A stretch of 64,000 bases of DNA, from NCBI RefSeq assembly GCF_014636315.1, contig NZ_BMED01000002.1, forward strand, positions 62,001 to 126,000. Direction: 5' to 3'. The notes below the pieces were generated by a model. The model searched no databases. It worked only from the letters and a program-made list of their open reading frames with translations, and was not told the DNA's origin. The position numbers and the translations under genes are program-made. Shown here in pieces: positions 7,133-16,088 of this stretch; position 1 is the first letter of the stretch, and every line of letters begins with the position of its first letter. The DNA is from Parundibacterium terreum (GTDB lineage Bacteria; Pseudomonadota; Gammaproteobacteria; Burkholderiales; Burkholderiaceae_D).

Positions 7133-8236
7133 ATGAAACCTATTTACGTTACTGAACCGGCACTGCCACCGCTGGAAGATTTCATTCCTTATTTGCAACA
7201 AATTTGGGATAGCAAAGTCTTGACCAATGGCGGCCCTTTCCACAAGCAACTGGAAGATGCACTGTGCGAGTACCTGGGCGTCAAGCATATCGCTCTATTT
7301 ACCAATGCGACGATTGCGCTGATCACCGCACTGCAGGCGCTGCGGATTACCGGCGAGGTGATCACTACCCCTTATTCTTTTGTCGCGACCGCGCATTCGC
7401 TGTTGTGGACCGGCGTCAAGCCGGTTTTTATCGACATCGATCCTGTTACGCTGAACATGGACCCGGATGCCATTGAAGCAGCAATCACGCCCCAGACTAC
7501 CGCCATCATGCCTGTGCATTGCTACGGCCATCCTTGCGACGTGGAGCGCATACAAAAGATTGCCGATACCTACGGGCTGAAGGTCATCTATGACGCTGCC
7601 CATGCCTTCGGCGTGCAAAACGAGGCTGGCAGCATACTCAACTACGGCGACCTAGCGGTGCTGAGCTTCCATGCGACCAAGGTGTTCAACACCTTTGAGG
7701 GCGGCGCCATCATCTGCCCCGATGCCAAGACCAAGCAGCGCATAGACCATCTGAAAAATTTCGGTTTTGTGGATGAGGTCACCGTGGTTGCGCCGGGCAT
7801 TAACGGCAAGATGAGCGAGTTCAATGCAGCGCTTGGGTTGCTGCAGTTAAAAGGCATACAGGGCGCGCTGGAAAAGCGCAAGGTGATTGACGAACGCTAT
7901 CGCAGTGCACTGGCCGACGTGGCCGGCATCTACTGCGTACCCAGCGCCGGAGAAAAAGTGGCCAACTATGCCTACTTCCCTATCATGATCAGGCCGGACT
8001 ACCCGATCAGCCGAGATGCGCTATATCAGAAGCTGCGCGATAACGGTATTTTTGCGCGCCGTTATTTTTACCCGCTGATCAGCGATTTCCCTATGTACCG
8101 TGGCTTGCCTTCCGCCACGCCCGCCAACTTGCCTGTTGCTCGCCAGAGCGCCAATCAAGTAATTTGCCTGCCCATTTATCCAACACTGGGCGAAGCAGAA
8201 CAAGACAAGATCATTTCAGTCATCCAGGAAGCTTAG
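7133..8236 (+). CDS. DegT/DnrJ/EryC1/StrS aminotransferase (VioA/QdtB-like sugar transaminase)
   Basis: This 367-residue PLP enzyme aminates a nucleotide-linked keto-deoxysugar. The Schiff-base lysine is K183 in SFHATKVFNTFEGG, a form I associate with VioA/QdtB/FdtB-type enzymes acting on dTDP-4-keto- or 3-keto-6-deoxyhexoses. TNATIALITALQAL near residue 60 binds the PLP phosphate, PYSFVATAHS follows, and D156/H159 in IYDAAHAFGV hold the ring. Length is typical. It is followed after 10 bp by the methyltransferase-GT2 gene, forming an operon, and is divergent from the NeuD-like acyltransferase that could act on its product. Exact sugar unknown. Confidence 0.86.
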   Translation: MKPIYVTEPALPPLEDFIPYLQQIWDSKVLTNGGPFHKQLEDALCEYLGVKHIALFTNATIALITALQALRITGEVITTPYSFVATAHSLLWTGVKPVFIDIDPVTLNMDPDAIEAAITPQTTAIMPVHCYGHPCDVERIQKIADTYGLKVIYDAAHAFGVQNEAGSILNYGDLAVLSFHATKVFNTFEGGAIICPDAKTKQRIDHLKNFGFVDEVTVVAPGINGKMSEFNAALGLLQLKGIQGALEKRKVIDERYRSALADVAGIYCVPSAGEKVANYAYFPIMIRPDYPISRDALYQKLRDNGIFARRYFYPLISDFPMYRGLPSATPANLPVARQSANQVICLPIYPTLGEAEQDKIISVIQEA

Positions 8237-8246
8237 GATCAACAGT

Positions 8247-9584
8247 ATGCCAGAGCGTTTTTTAAACATAGGCAGGGGTAACACTGCCATCCCAGGATTC
8301 ATCCATATAGATCAATCCGCCGGCGCTGATCTGCAGCACGATGTCACCACCGGCATCCCCTTCCCTGATCAGTCCATTGAGGGCATTTTTTGCGATAACT
8401 TCATTGAATACCTCGACCAAGGCCAAGGTCTGGCCTTTCTTCGCGAATGCAGGCGTGTTTTAACGCCAGGCGGAACCCTGAGAATCCTCACCCCCGATCT
8501 GGATCATGTCGTCGCTGCTTACGTGACGGAGAATTGGCAAGCCCCCAAAGCAGACGCAGCCAAGCGCGAGTGGATAGATAACCGTGCAGAATCCTTGAAC
8601 ATGCAAATGCGTGGCAATGGCAGGCAATGGCTCTACAACGCACATGAACTGATACGCTCCGCCCGTTTTGCCGGCCTGGACAATCCAGTACGCCAACAGG
8701 CAGACACGAGCAGCATTCCGGCACTGGCGAGCCATGGCAGTGCCGATAGCTCCAAGCTCGTCATTGAATTTTCTCCATGGAAGCCGGCATTGGAGGAAAC
8801 TCCGCTGGTCAGCATTGTCATTCCAGGATACAAGGCACGTTATTTCGGCGCCGCCATAGAAAGCGCATTGAACCAGACCTACGCTAATATTGAAATACTG
8901 GTTTTGGATGATAGCAGCGATGAGCAGATATTCAAGCTGATACAGGCTAGTGCCGCGCCGCAGCGGATTCGTTACCTGAAGAATACGCCGCGACTGGGTG
9001 AGGCCATGAGCCTGACTCGCGGCATACAGGAAGCGCGCGGCCAGTTGATCAAGCCGCTGTATGACGACGATTGCCTGCTATCCGATTGTGTGGAGCGCAT
9101 GGTGGCTGCAATGCAAAAGTGCCCAGCTTCTACGCTAGCGATATCACGACGCTATACGATCAATGCGAGCGGAGAAAGAATAGAATCACAGTCCATCTCA
9201 GTTGCCAACGCCAGTTGCGAGATCAGTGGCCTCAGCCTGGCAGCGTTTACCTTGGCGACAGGACGCAATTATATTGGCCCTCCTTCATCCGTCATGTTCC
9301 GGAGAGATGATGCGCTCTCCTTGCAGGCTTGCGTAATGACATTTGCAGGAGAGTTCACCCATGGCGCCGGTGATGTGACAATGTATCTGAACTTGCTAAG
9401 CCGCGGCGACGCCGTCTTCCTCATGGATATGCTGAGCGAATTCCGCATCCATGACGATCACACATCCAGCAACCCGGCAATTTTTGTACACGAGCGGAAT
9501 AGCTGGATCTACTTGAAGCATCATGGGCAAAGGCTGGGCATGATACCGGCGGATGCCAATATCAAGATCAAACGGGCTATTTAG
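8247..9584 (+). CDS. Fusion protein: class I methyltransferase-like domain plus GT2 glycosyltransferase
   Basis: The 445-residue product joins two domains. Residues 1-175 follow the SAM-dependent methyltransferase pattern used in glycan clusters (LNIGRGN, IPGFIHID, IPFPDQSIEGIFCDNFIEYL, FLRECRRVLTPGG), but motif I reads GRGN where these proteins normally have GCGN, so activity is uncertain. From residue 187 a GT-A fold begins with PLVSIVIPGYKARYFGAAIESALNQTY and EILVLDDSS; the metal-binding acidic cluster is LYDDDCL at 271-277. No membrane segment is seen. It lies 10 bp after the sugar aminotransferase and probably acts in the same glycan pathway. Acceptor and donor are unknown. Confidence 0.8.
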   Translation: MPERFLNIGRGNTAIPGFIHIDQSAGADLQHDVTTGIPFPDQSIEGIFCDNFIEYLDQGQGLAFLRECRRVLTPGGTLRILTPDLDHVVAAYVTENWQAPKADAAKREWIDNRAESLNMQMRGNGRQWLYNAHELIRSARFAGLDNPVRQQADTSSIPALASHGSADSSKLVIEFSPWKPALEETPLVSIVIPGYKARYFGAAIESALNQTYANIEILVLDDSSDEQIFKLIQASAAPQRIRYLKNTPRLGEAMSLTRGIQEARGQLIKPLYDDDCLLSDCVERMVAAMQKCPASTLAISRRYTINASGERIESQSISVANASCEISGLSLAAFTLATGRNYIGPPSSVMFRRDDALSLQACVMTFAGEFTHGAGDVTMYLNLLSRGDAVFLMDMLSEFRIHDDHTSSNPAIFVHERNSWIYLKHHGQRLGMIPADANIKIKRAI

Positions 9585-9604
9585 CTGCGTCCTGGTTGGC
9601 GAGC

Positions 9605-11698
9605 CTAATTCTGGAGGCGCGGCGCGCTTTCAGCTTTTCTGAGAGTGCGCCACAGCACTTCTTTCCACGCATTGCTTGCATAGCGCGTACTGTGTGCCAG
9701 CGCAATTGCATTGGCATTGACGTATCCTGCCTGCCGTACAGTGGTGATGTTTTCCGCGCACCATTGCATTGCAGCGCGCAAGGCCTCAGGACTGCGCTCC
9801 ACCAGCAAGCCGTTGCGTTTATCGCTGATCAATTCCTGCACGCCAGCAGCATTGACGCAGACAGGAAAAACGCCGCAAGCCATCGCATCCTGGATAGCGG
9901 GCAACTTCTGCTCCGTCGCCGACAGTACCAGCACGACATCCACCGACTTGTAGAACAGCGCCGCCTCACGCGGGGACAGCGATGGATCGGCGATCGCTAC
10001 CTTGATATCTTCGCGCATCGCAGGTATCAACACATCAAATACGTCCTGCCGGTTCAGGTTCACATTGCCGGCCCAGCCAAACAATGCCGGGCCGTCGACA
10101 TTGCGGTTCTCAATATTGAAAATGGAAAAATCAACGCCCAGTTCGCAATGCGTGATGTCGCAAAGGCCTGCGTAGCGGGCTTCGATCAAGGCCGTAGAGC
10201 TTATAAAACTTGCCGCGTTGGCCAAGGCGGCATTACCCGGCAAATAGGTATCCAGGTAGCGCACCACGCGGTTGGGAGGCACAAGCCATGCCTGCGGCAG
10301 TTGCTCGTGGCCGGACAAGTCCAACAGCAAGTCCATACCGGCGACCGGACCATCCGGATTGTCCTGCAGATAGGACACCTGGAGCGTAAAATCCCTGGAC
10401 AGTTCAGCGACCAAGCCCCCGGCCTGCTGATCTCGCGCGCTACCACGCTGGTCCAGCAAGACCGTCAGTGCAGGCCTGCCTGGCTTGCGCGAGGTGCCAT
10501 CAGTGCCCGGAAGGGCGATATCTTGCTGTTCCTGCAATGCCTTGGTGATCGATGTGCGCAACTCCTGCATTTGGCCAGCCAGTGCGGGCTCAGGCACAAA
10601 CTCGCGCTGTAGCCTGCCCTGCTCTATCAGGTCGGTCCAGCCGCGCAACGCCACATCCCATGAATAGCATTGCTTCCAGTGTTCATAGCTGATCTGCCCA
10701 AGTTCGCGGCGTATGGCCGGATAATCGGTCAGCACCCGCAGCTTGCCCTTGAAATCCTTCAAGTCCGAGATCAGGCCGCCAAGGTGGTCGTTGGCAGCGC
10801 CGCATTGCGGCGTCGCCAGCCATGGCTTGCTGTGCGACATGGCCTCCAGTATCGTGATCGGCGATCCTTCGCCATGCGAAGCCAGCACCGCGACATCGCA
10901 GGCTTCCATCGCGGCAGATACCCATTCTGGCGGCAAGCCGGGAATGAACAGTATGTCCGGCCGGGTAGCCAGTTTGGCCTGCACCGCGCTCACGCAGTCT
11001 GCAGCGCCAGTCAGGTTGCCTATCATGACCAGTTGCCATGACGCCGGCAAATCCGGCAAGGCATCAATGAGACCTACATGGTTCTTGACCCAATACAGGT
11101 TGGCCACATGCAGTATTACGAAGCGGTCTGCAGGAATGCCGAACTGCTTGCGGAAATCGCCGGCAGGCGCCATCTGGCTGATGGCATTCGGCAAATAAAC
11201 GTGCGCTATTCCATCCTCTTGCATATAGCGGGTATCCGGCCCGCTCCTGGTCATCACCAGTGCGGCATCGGCAGCTTTCAGGATGGCAGTCAGGCGCGAA
11301 CGAAAATCAGCGTTGTCCTTCCAGCGGCCATAACCGTCTTCATTGATGATGGGCTGGATGAACACTTTGGTTCTGGGCGGCGGGCTCAAGCCTTCCACGC
11401 TCCAGATGATATTGCCCAGCGGGTCCTGGATCAGGATGCAGGTATCAAACTCGCCTGAGGCCACAGCATTGCGTATCGCGAGCGCAAAATCGGGCATGTC
11501 GACACTGATGATGCGCACGCCATTGTGCATGTCGCTGGTGCGAGCCGAAAAGGCCAGCGTCATCACGCTTACCTGATAACCCGCAGCGACCAGCTCTCTG
11601 CTCAATTGCCCCATGCTCGCCTCCAGGCCGCCTACGGACGGCCAGAAATGGCTGCATACGATCAGTATGTTCTTTTTTACGGGCGACTCTGTCTGCAT
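9605..11698 (-). CDS. Tandem GT4-type glycosyltransferase (two GT-B units in one chain)
   Basis: The 697-residue protein starts after a short tail with ILIVCSHFWPSVGGLEASM, the N-terminal Rossmann opening of GT4 enzymes. The first unit ends with the donor-binding block FVILHVANLYWVKNHVGL and SHGEGSPITILEAMSHSKPW, carrying the EX7E-like glutamates. After a linker (about residues 380-420) a second, shorter GT-B-like half follows, with GLCDITHCELGVDFSIFN and a C-terminal block ATEQKLPAIQDAMACGVFPV that keeps the fold but lacks the first EX7E glutamate, so this unit may be degenerate. It is convergent with the upstream fusion gene and divergent from the GT2 at 11932. Probable role: chain extension of a surface glycan. 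Confidence 0.82.
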   Translation of the reverse strand: MQTESPVKKNILIVCSHFWPSVGGLEASMGQLSRELVAAGYQVSVMTLAFSARTSDMHNGVRIISVDMPDFALAIRNAVASGEFDTCILIQDPLGNIIWSVEGLSPPPRTKVFIQPIINEDGYGRWKDNADFRSRLTAILKAADAALVMTRSGPDTRYMQEDGIAHVYLPNAISQMAPAGDFRKQFGIPADRFVILHVANLYWVKNHVGLIDALPDLPASWQLVMIGNLTGAADCVSAVQAKLATRPDILFIPGLPPEWVSAAMEACDVAVLASHGEGSPITILEAMSHSKPWLATPQCGAANDHLGGLISDLKDFKGKLRVLTDYPAIRRELGQISYEHWKQCYSWDVALRGWTDLIEQGRLQREFVPEPALAGQMQELRTSITKALQEQQDIALPGTDGTSRKPGRPALTVLLDQRGSARDQQAGGLVAELSRDFTLQVSYLQDNPDGPVAGMDLLLDLSGHEQLPQAWLVPPNRVVRYLDTYLPGNAALANAASFISSTALIEARYAGLCDITHCELGVDFSIFNIENRNVDGPALFGWAGNVNLNRQDVFDVLIPAMREDIKVAIADPSLSPREAALFYKSVDVVLVLSATEQKLPAIQDAMACGVFPVCVNAAGVQELISDKRNGLLVERSPEALRAAMQWCAENITTVRQAGYVNANAIALAHSTRYASNAWKEVLWRTLRKAESAPRLQN

Positions 11699-11931
11699 TG
11701 CGGATTCTCGGTGACTGGTAAGCTCGGCACAGGCTGGCTGCAGCCGTTTTCTGCACTAGAGCATGAATAATCATAGGCTACGAGGATAGCACTCCGGGCC
11801 TGGGCAGGCAATTTTAGCGCAGCACGGGAATTATCCGGTAAACTAGGCTACGACTGCCGGCAGGCGTCATATTGATTACCTGGCGCACGTTTTAGTGCTC
11901 CTATTAATGGCCATATTTTCGGAGCACCAGC

Positions 11932-12711
11932 ATGTTTACCGTCATCATACCTACCCATGACCGCCCTCTGCTATTGCGCCGTACCTTGCAGTCGCTTATT
12001 GCGCAAACCTACAAGGATTTCACGGTGGTGATCGTGGCGGATTCTTCCGGCTACCTGCCCCCGTATGAAGAGTTGGCACAGCTGACAGGCCGCTATGTGT
12101 ATGTGATACGCAGCGGCATAGGCGGCCCGGCAGAGAGCCGCAACATGGGTCTGTCGCTGGTCAAATCCCGTTATGTGATATTCCTGGATGATGACGATAC
12201 CTTTGAGCCTGGCCACCTGCAGGCTTTGGCTGACGGCATAGGCGACTCCTCGCCGGAAATCCTGTTTTGCGATTTCAAGATACTCAACGAAGACCGCACG
12301 GTATCGCCGCCGCAGTATCTTTCCACGATGGATGTATCCATCGCCGATGTCACGCAAAATAGCGTGTATGTGCGCAACCGCATTCCGAACAGCAGCCTGG
12401 TGTATGACAGCCGCATCGTCATGCCGGTCAAGTACGATACCGATCTGATCATTTACGAAGACTGGGATTTCCTGCTGGATTGTCTGAAGGGTCGCACGCT
12501 GGGCTACTTACCGATCAACTCGGTAGTCATCCACAAGAGCAGCGCCACCGCGCCCGAAAATATGCGCAGGGGGAATACGCACGATGAAAAAATCATCGAA
12601 GTGATGCTGCACCTGTACAAAAAACATCCGGCACCGAATGCAGAAACGCGGCTGGCACGACAAGCACTGCTGGCCGGTGCCGGAGTGAGCTTGCCGCTGG
12701 AACACTTCTAA
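11932..12711 (+). CDS. Family 2 glycosyltransferase
   Basis: The 259-residue protein is a compact GT-A enzyme. It opens with FTVIIPTHDRPLLLRRTLQSL, has the GPAESRNMGL segment of nucleotide-sugar binding near 65-74, and the metal-binding motif FLDDDDTFEPGH with D86-D89. E161-D162 in YEDWDFLL matches the ED position used as catalytic base in this family. There is no transmembrane segment. GGAGC nine bases before the ATG is a good ribosome-binding site. It is the last gene of the glycan cluster and convergent with the chemoreceptor gene. Donor and acceptor cannot be read from sequence. Confidence 0.85.
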   Translation: MFTVIIPTHDRPLLLRRTLQSLIAQTYKDFTVVIVADSSGYLPPYEELAQLTGRYVYVIRSGIGGPAESRNMGLSLVKSRYVIFLDDDDTFEPGHLQALADGIGDSSPEILFCDFKILNEDRTVSPPQYLSTMDVSIADVTQNSVYVRNRIPNSSLVYDSRIVMPVKYDTDLIIYEDWDFLLDCLKGRTLGYLPINSVVIHKSSATAPENMRRGNTHDEKIIEVMLHLYKKHPAPNAETRLARQALLAGAGVSLPLEHF

Positions 12712-12743
12712 ACTTTCCACCTCGGAACTGCAGGCGGCAGGCC

Positions 12744-14672
12744 CTATGCTGCGCCTATCCTTAATGGCCGCGCACTTGCTGCAGCAGGCATCAACACCTG
12801 CGCTTGATCCAGCTTGAATACGCTGACTACCTGGGCCAGATTGGCAGCCTGATCCTGCAGTGATTGCGCTGCAGCTGCAGCCTGCTCCACCAGCGCCGCA
12901 TTTTGCTGGGTCGCGTTATCCATTTGCGTAATCGCCTGGTTGATTTGTCCTATGCCCTCGCTTTGCTCGTGGCTGGCAGCAGCGATCTCGCCCATGATGT
13001 CGGCAACCTGTTTTACCGACGTGACTATCTGCTCCATCGTCACGCCAGCCTGGTCCACCAGCTTGCCGCCCAGATCGACCTTGTCCACCGAATCACCGAT
13101 CAGCTCTTTAATTTCTTTGGCCGCACTTGCAGAGCGCTGCGCCAGGTTACGCACTTCTGAAGCCACTACCGCAAACCCGCGTCCCTGCTCGCCTGCCCGC
13201 GCCGCCTCCACTGCCGCATTTAGCGCCAGGATATTGGTCTGGAAGGCGATGCCATCGATGACGCCGATGATATCCACGATCTTGCGTGAACTATCCTTGA
13301 TCGACCCCATGGTATTCACCACTTGGCCCACGACTTCGCCGCCTTTCACCGCGTAGTCTGAAGCGGAAACGACAAGCTGGTTCGCCTGCCGCGCATTGTC
13401 GGCATTTTGTTTTACGGTGGCCGTCAGTTCATCCATCGTCGCCGCTGTTTCTTCCAGGCTGGAGGCCTGGTCTTCGGTGCGGGAAGACAGATCAAGGTTG
13501 CCGGCTGCGATTTCGCTGGAGGCAGTTGCGATGGTGTCCGTGCTGCTACGTACTTCGCTGATTGTACGGTTCAGCGATGACACAAAGCGATTGAAGGAAT
13601 CGGCCAGCGCGCCAATTTCATCTTCAGATTCCACCTGCATGCGGCGGCTGAGGTCGCCATTGCCATCGGCAATTTCACCTAGCATATTGGCAGCACGCGC
13701 CACCGGCGCGGCAATCGCCCGGCTGATCAGGAAAATTACGAACAGGCCTATGCCGCCGCCCACCAGGCCGGCCACCAGCGCAGACACGGCCGCCGATTTC
13801 ATCACACTGCCCAGCACTTCTGCCTCCGGCACTTCGGCGATCACATAGGCATTCAATTCCGGCACAAAAGAGGATGCAACGATCTGCTTGCCGGACGGCG
13901 CCGAATAGGTGGCGCTGGTGAATTTTTCACCGCCCAGCAACTTGCCGCTGAGCTCCTGGCTGTATCCGGGCAAGTCTTTCAGGAAGTGCTTGCCGTCAAC
14001 CAGAACGGGATCCTTGTGAATCAACAGACTGCCATTGGCGCGGACCAGATAAACGTAACCGGATTTACCTACGTGATAGCTGCGTATCGTGTTGGCCAGC
14101 TCGTCTACCGACAAACCCAGGCCGGCAATGCCCGATTTGCCCTCGCCCGCTTCAAAGCGGAAATTAATGAACAGCATATAGACGCTGGAGCTGACGTCCT
14201 TGTCGATATCCAGCGTATAAGGCTTGCCGCCTGACAGGAAGCCGTAAAACCACTGGTCATTGGCGCTGGCTTTATCCAGCGTGCGATTCAGCCCCGCCTC
14301 GGTAAAATATTTGCCGGTGGCGGCAGACACCCAGAATACCGTGGCCGCCTTGGCTTTATCCTTGATCTGTTTGGTATAGCGCTGCCAGTTTGCCAGGCCC
14401 TCATCCGGCAGGCCGGCGTTTTCCCAATCCTGCAGATAGGTGTTGTTGGCAATGCCCTTGGACAGCGCCAGCGGCTCTGCAATCTGGCGCAGGATGTCAT
14501 TGCGTATCTCGCCCACCACGGCCGGAAGTTCTTGCTGCACTACCCGCTCACGGATGCCATTGCCGGTCATCGTGATACTCAAGGTCGTGGAGATAATCAG
14601 GAAGATCAGCAGGCATAGACCCATGCTGAGCATCAGCTTCTTTTGTATGGAAAAACGGCGCAGAAAATTCAA
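12744..14672 (-). CDS. Methyl-accepting chemotaxis protein with periplasmic Cache sensor
   Basis: The 642-residue receptor has a membrane segment at 13-35, a periplasmic Cache-type ligand domain at about 36-290 ([31 protein letters not shown]), a second membrane segment at 295-318, a HAMP linker at 319-371 and the cytoplasmic signalling rod. The hairpin tip that contacts CheA/CheW is [23 protein letters not shown] at 472-493; [12 protein letters not shown] near 405 is a methylation-helix region. No CheR-docking pentapeptide is present at the C-terminus. The gene is monocistronic. A GCCGATTC stretch about 70 bp upstream resembles a flagellar sigma28 -10 box, but no matching -35 is seen. Ligand unknown; dCache receptors often bind amino or organic acids. 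Confidence 0.93.
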   Translation of the reverse strand: MNFLRRFSIQKKLMLSMGLCLLIFLIISTTLSITMTGNGIRERVVQQELPAVVGEIRNDILRQIAEPLALSKGIANNTYLQDWENAGLPDEGLANWQRYTKQIKDKAKAATVFWVSAATGKYFTEAGLNRTLDKASANDQWFYGFLSGGKPYTLDIDKDVSSSVYMLFINFRFEAGEGKSGIAGLGLSVDELANTIRSYHVGKSGYVYLVRANGSLLIHKDPVLVDGKHFLKDLPGYSQELSGKLLGGEKFTSATYSAPSGKQIVASSFVPELNAYVIAEVPEAEVLGSVMKSAAVSALVAGLVGGGIGLFVIFLISRAIAAPVARAANMLGEIADGNGDLSRRMQVESEDEIGALADSFNRFVSSLNRTISEVRSSTDTIATASSEIAAGNLDLSSRTEDQASSLEETAATMDELTATVKQNADNARQANQLVVSASDYAVKGGEVVGQVVNTMGSIKDSSRKIVDIIGVIDGIAFQTNILALNAAVEAARAGEQGRGFAVVASEVRNLAQRSASAAKEIKELIGDSVDKVDLGGKLVDQAGVTMEQIVTSVKQVADIMGEIAAASHEQSEGIGQINQAITQMDNATQQNAALVEQAAAAAQSLQDQAANLAQVVSVFKLDQAQVLMPAAASARPLRIGAA

Positions 14673-14860
14673 GCTAGCCCCCTGTGAGATAGAAGCGCTG
14701 ATGCAAAAAGGTGTTTTACAGTATGGGGTTTTGCTTATGAATCGGCAATGTTCAGAGGCTTGCCTGTGCAGGATTCATACAAATAGTAATAATCATATGC
14801 AGCAAACCACCTGTGACGGCAAGTATGTTATGAGTATCGGTACGCTGGCATGGAAAGCAA

Positions 14861-14897
14861 AAGCAAAATAAAAACGGGCCGCATCAGCGGCCCGTTT
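14861..14897 (-). terminator. Intrinsic terminator after the repeat-protein gene
   Basis: A perfect 11-bp stem AAACGGGCCGC (14872-14882) and its complement (14887-14897) with a 4-nt loop. On the minus strand it is followed by TTTATTTTGC. It sits 40 bp after the stop of the small exported protein and upstream of the chemoreceptor, insulating the two genes. Confidence 0.85.
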
Positions 14898-14936
14898 CCA
14901 GCTATTTCTTTTGATACCCGGCGTTACAGCCTTAAA

Positions 14937-15344
14937 TCATTTTTTCGGGATATCTATGTTTTCATTGGCTTTGGCCGCAGCCTTGGCTTCCGCTTTCACT
15001 TCAGCACGGGGCCTGCTGTTGGCTTTGTCCGCTTTTTTCACTGGCAAAGGATCGAGGTCGAGGTTTTTATCCAGCTCGCCTGTTTTACGGGCCGCTTTCA
15101 CATCCGCTTTCACCTCGGCACGGGAATTACCGGAGCCTTTTGGTGTTTTTTTCGGTGTGTCAGGCACATCGACATTCTGATTCAACTCCCCGGACTTGGC
15201 CGCAGCCTTGGTTTCAGCTTTTACTTCTGCACGGGTTTTACCGGGCTTGGCGCTGGCCGAAGCATCTGCAGATGCCTGGGCGAAAGCTGGCAAGCTGACT
15301 GCCAGTGCGAGAGGAATCGCCAGCAATGGCAAAATTCTTTTCAT
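14937..15344 (-). CDS. Small exported lysine/alanine-rich protein with three internal repeats (DUF4148-like)
   Basis: Three ATG codons are in tandem; I prefer the third (15344) because AGGAG lies seven bases before it, giving 135 residues. A signal peptide (KRILPLLAIPLALAVSLPAFA-Q) directs export. The mature part is highly charged and built from three copies of a unit beginning RAEVKAETKAAAKSGEL, RAEVKADVKAARKTGEL and RAEVKAEAKAAAKANEN, each followed by N-DVP or N-DL linkers with prolines. The RAEVKAEL...G pattern recalls DUF4148 proteins common in Burkholderiales, which usually hold one copy. No enzymatic residues are visible. It is transcribed alone. Function unknown; periplasmic location is inferred from the signal. 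Confidence 0.8.
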   Translation of the reverse strand: MKRILPLLAIPLALAVSLPAFAQASADASASAKPGKTRAEVKAETKAAAKSGELNQNVDVPDTPKKTPKGSGNSRAEVKADVKAARKTGELDKNLDLDPLPVKKADKANSRPRAEVKAEAKAAAKANENIDIPKK

Positions 15345-15654
15345 CATCATTCTCCTGTCGTTGGATTAGACAAATTGCACTCCTCAAGTGTTGAGTACAA
15401 GTCTTTATATCATAAATACAAAACAGATACGCCCCTCCAAAGGGGTGGGTATGCTCAGTTTGCGACAATAAACCCAGATATTTCCAAATTCTCCCGTATC
15501 GCGCGAAAATTTGTCTTTTTATTAAAAATTGGAAGGCGAGCCGAATTACCTGAAGGATATAAGCAAATAATAAGAGCGGAATGGCAGTCCGACCGAAAGG
15601 TCATGACGGGGTTGACGCGTAAAAAAAAGCCAAGGGGAAAGGACTTGCAGAGTT
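15345..15654. other. Intergenic region upstream of the repeat protein
   Basis: About 310 bp without a credible gene. It must contain the promoter of the small exported protein. A short CCCCT/AGGGG hairpin lies near 15432-15446. I looked for the tRNA-Pro gene that often follows the merR-like gene in this cluster and did not find one. Open frames crossing here show no family features. Confidence 0.5.
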
Positions 15655-15687
15655 TAGAAAATACCCTTTGCCGAGCGGCAAAGGGTA
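15655..15687 (-). terminator. Intrinsic terminator of the pheS-pheT-ihfA-merR transcript
   Basis: TACCCTTTGCC (15662-15672) pairs perfectly over 11 bp with 15677-15687 around a GAGC loop; on the minus strand it is followed by TATTTTC. It lies 10 bp after the MerR-type stop codon, so it ends the translation-cluster operon. Confidence 0.87.
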
Positions 15688-15696
15688 CAAGCAAGC

Positions 15697-16080
15697 TTAT
15701 TTTGTCAGCAAAGACAGGATGGATGTGAGCTCGCTGCGTATCGCAACCAGGTTCAACGGCGGGCTTGCTGTATCGTCAATCTGGTCGTCATTGGCACTGC
15801 TGCCATTTACATGCATATTGAGCTTGTTGCGGGCGCCATTGATGGTGAAACCCTGCTCATACAAAAGCTCGCGTATGCGGCGTATCAGCAGCACTTCATG
15901 ATGCTGATAATAGCGCCGGTTGCCGCGGCGCTTGACCGGTTTCAGCTGGGTAAATTCCTGCTCCCAGTAGCGCAACACATGCGGCTTAACGCCGCACAGG
16001 TCGCTGACTTCACCGATGGTGAAATAACGCTTCGCCGGAATCGGCGGCAAAACAAAAGCTTCTATCTTAGTTTCGCTCAT
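15697..16080 (-). CDS. MerR-family transcriptional regulator
   Basis: The 127-residue protein has an N-terminal winged helix: YFTIGEVSDLCGVKPHVLRYWEQEF at 19-43 is the MerR helix-turn-helix, followed by RRGNRRYYQHHEVLLIRRI, the wing and start of the second helix. The C-terminal part is short and has no cysteine cluster, so it is not a metal sensor of the MerR/CueR kind. It lies eight bases after ihfA and belongs to the conserved pheS-pheT-ihfA-merR arrangement of proteobacteria. Its regulon is unknown; it may dimerise through the QGFTINGARNKL helix. Confidence 0.88.
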   Translation of the reverse strand: MSETKIEAFVLPPIPAKRYFTIGEVSDLCGVKPHVLRYWEQEFTQLKPVKRRGNRRYYQHHEVLLIRRIRELLYEQGFTINGARNKLNMHVNGSSANDDQIDDTASPPLNLVAIRSELTSILSLLTK

Positions 16081-16088
16081 AGATTAAA

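Noticed and set aside
14736..14746. Sigma28-like -10 box GCCGATTC upstream of the chemoreceptor
   Set aside because: No TAAA-type -35 at the correct distance; left as a note only.
15455..15694. 79-aa open frame downstream of merR
   Set aside because: Overlaps a terminator, has no ribosome-binding site and no recognisable features.
15345..15696. tRNA-Pro expected after the merR-like gene
   Set aside because: Searched both strands for a cloverleaf and found none.
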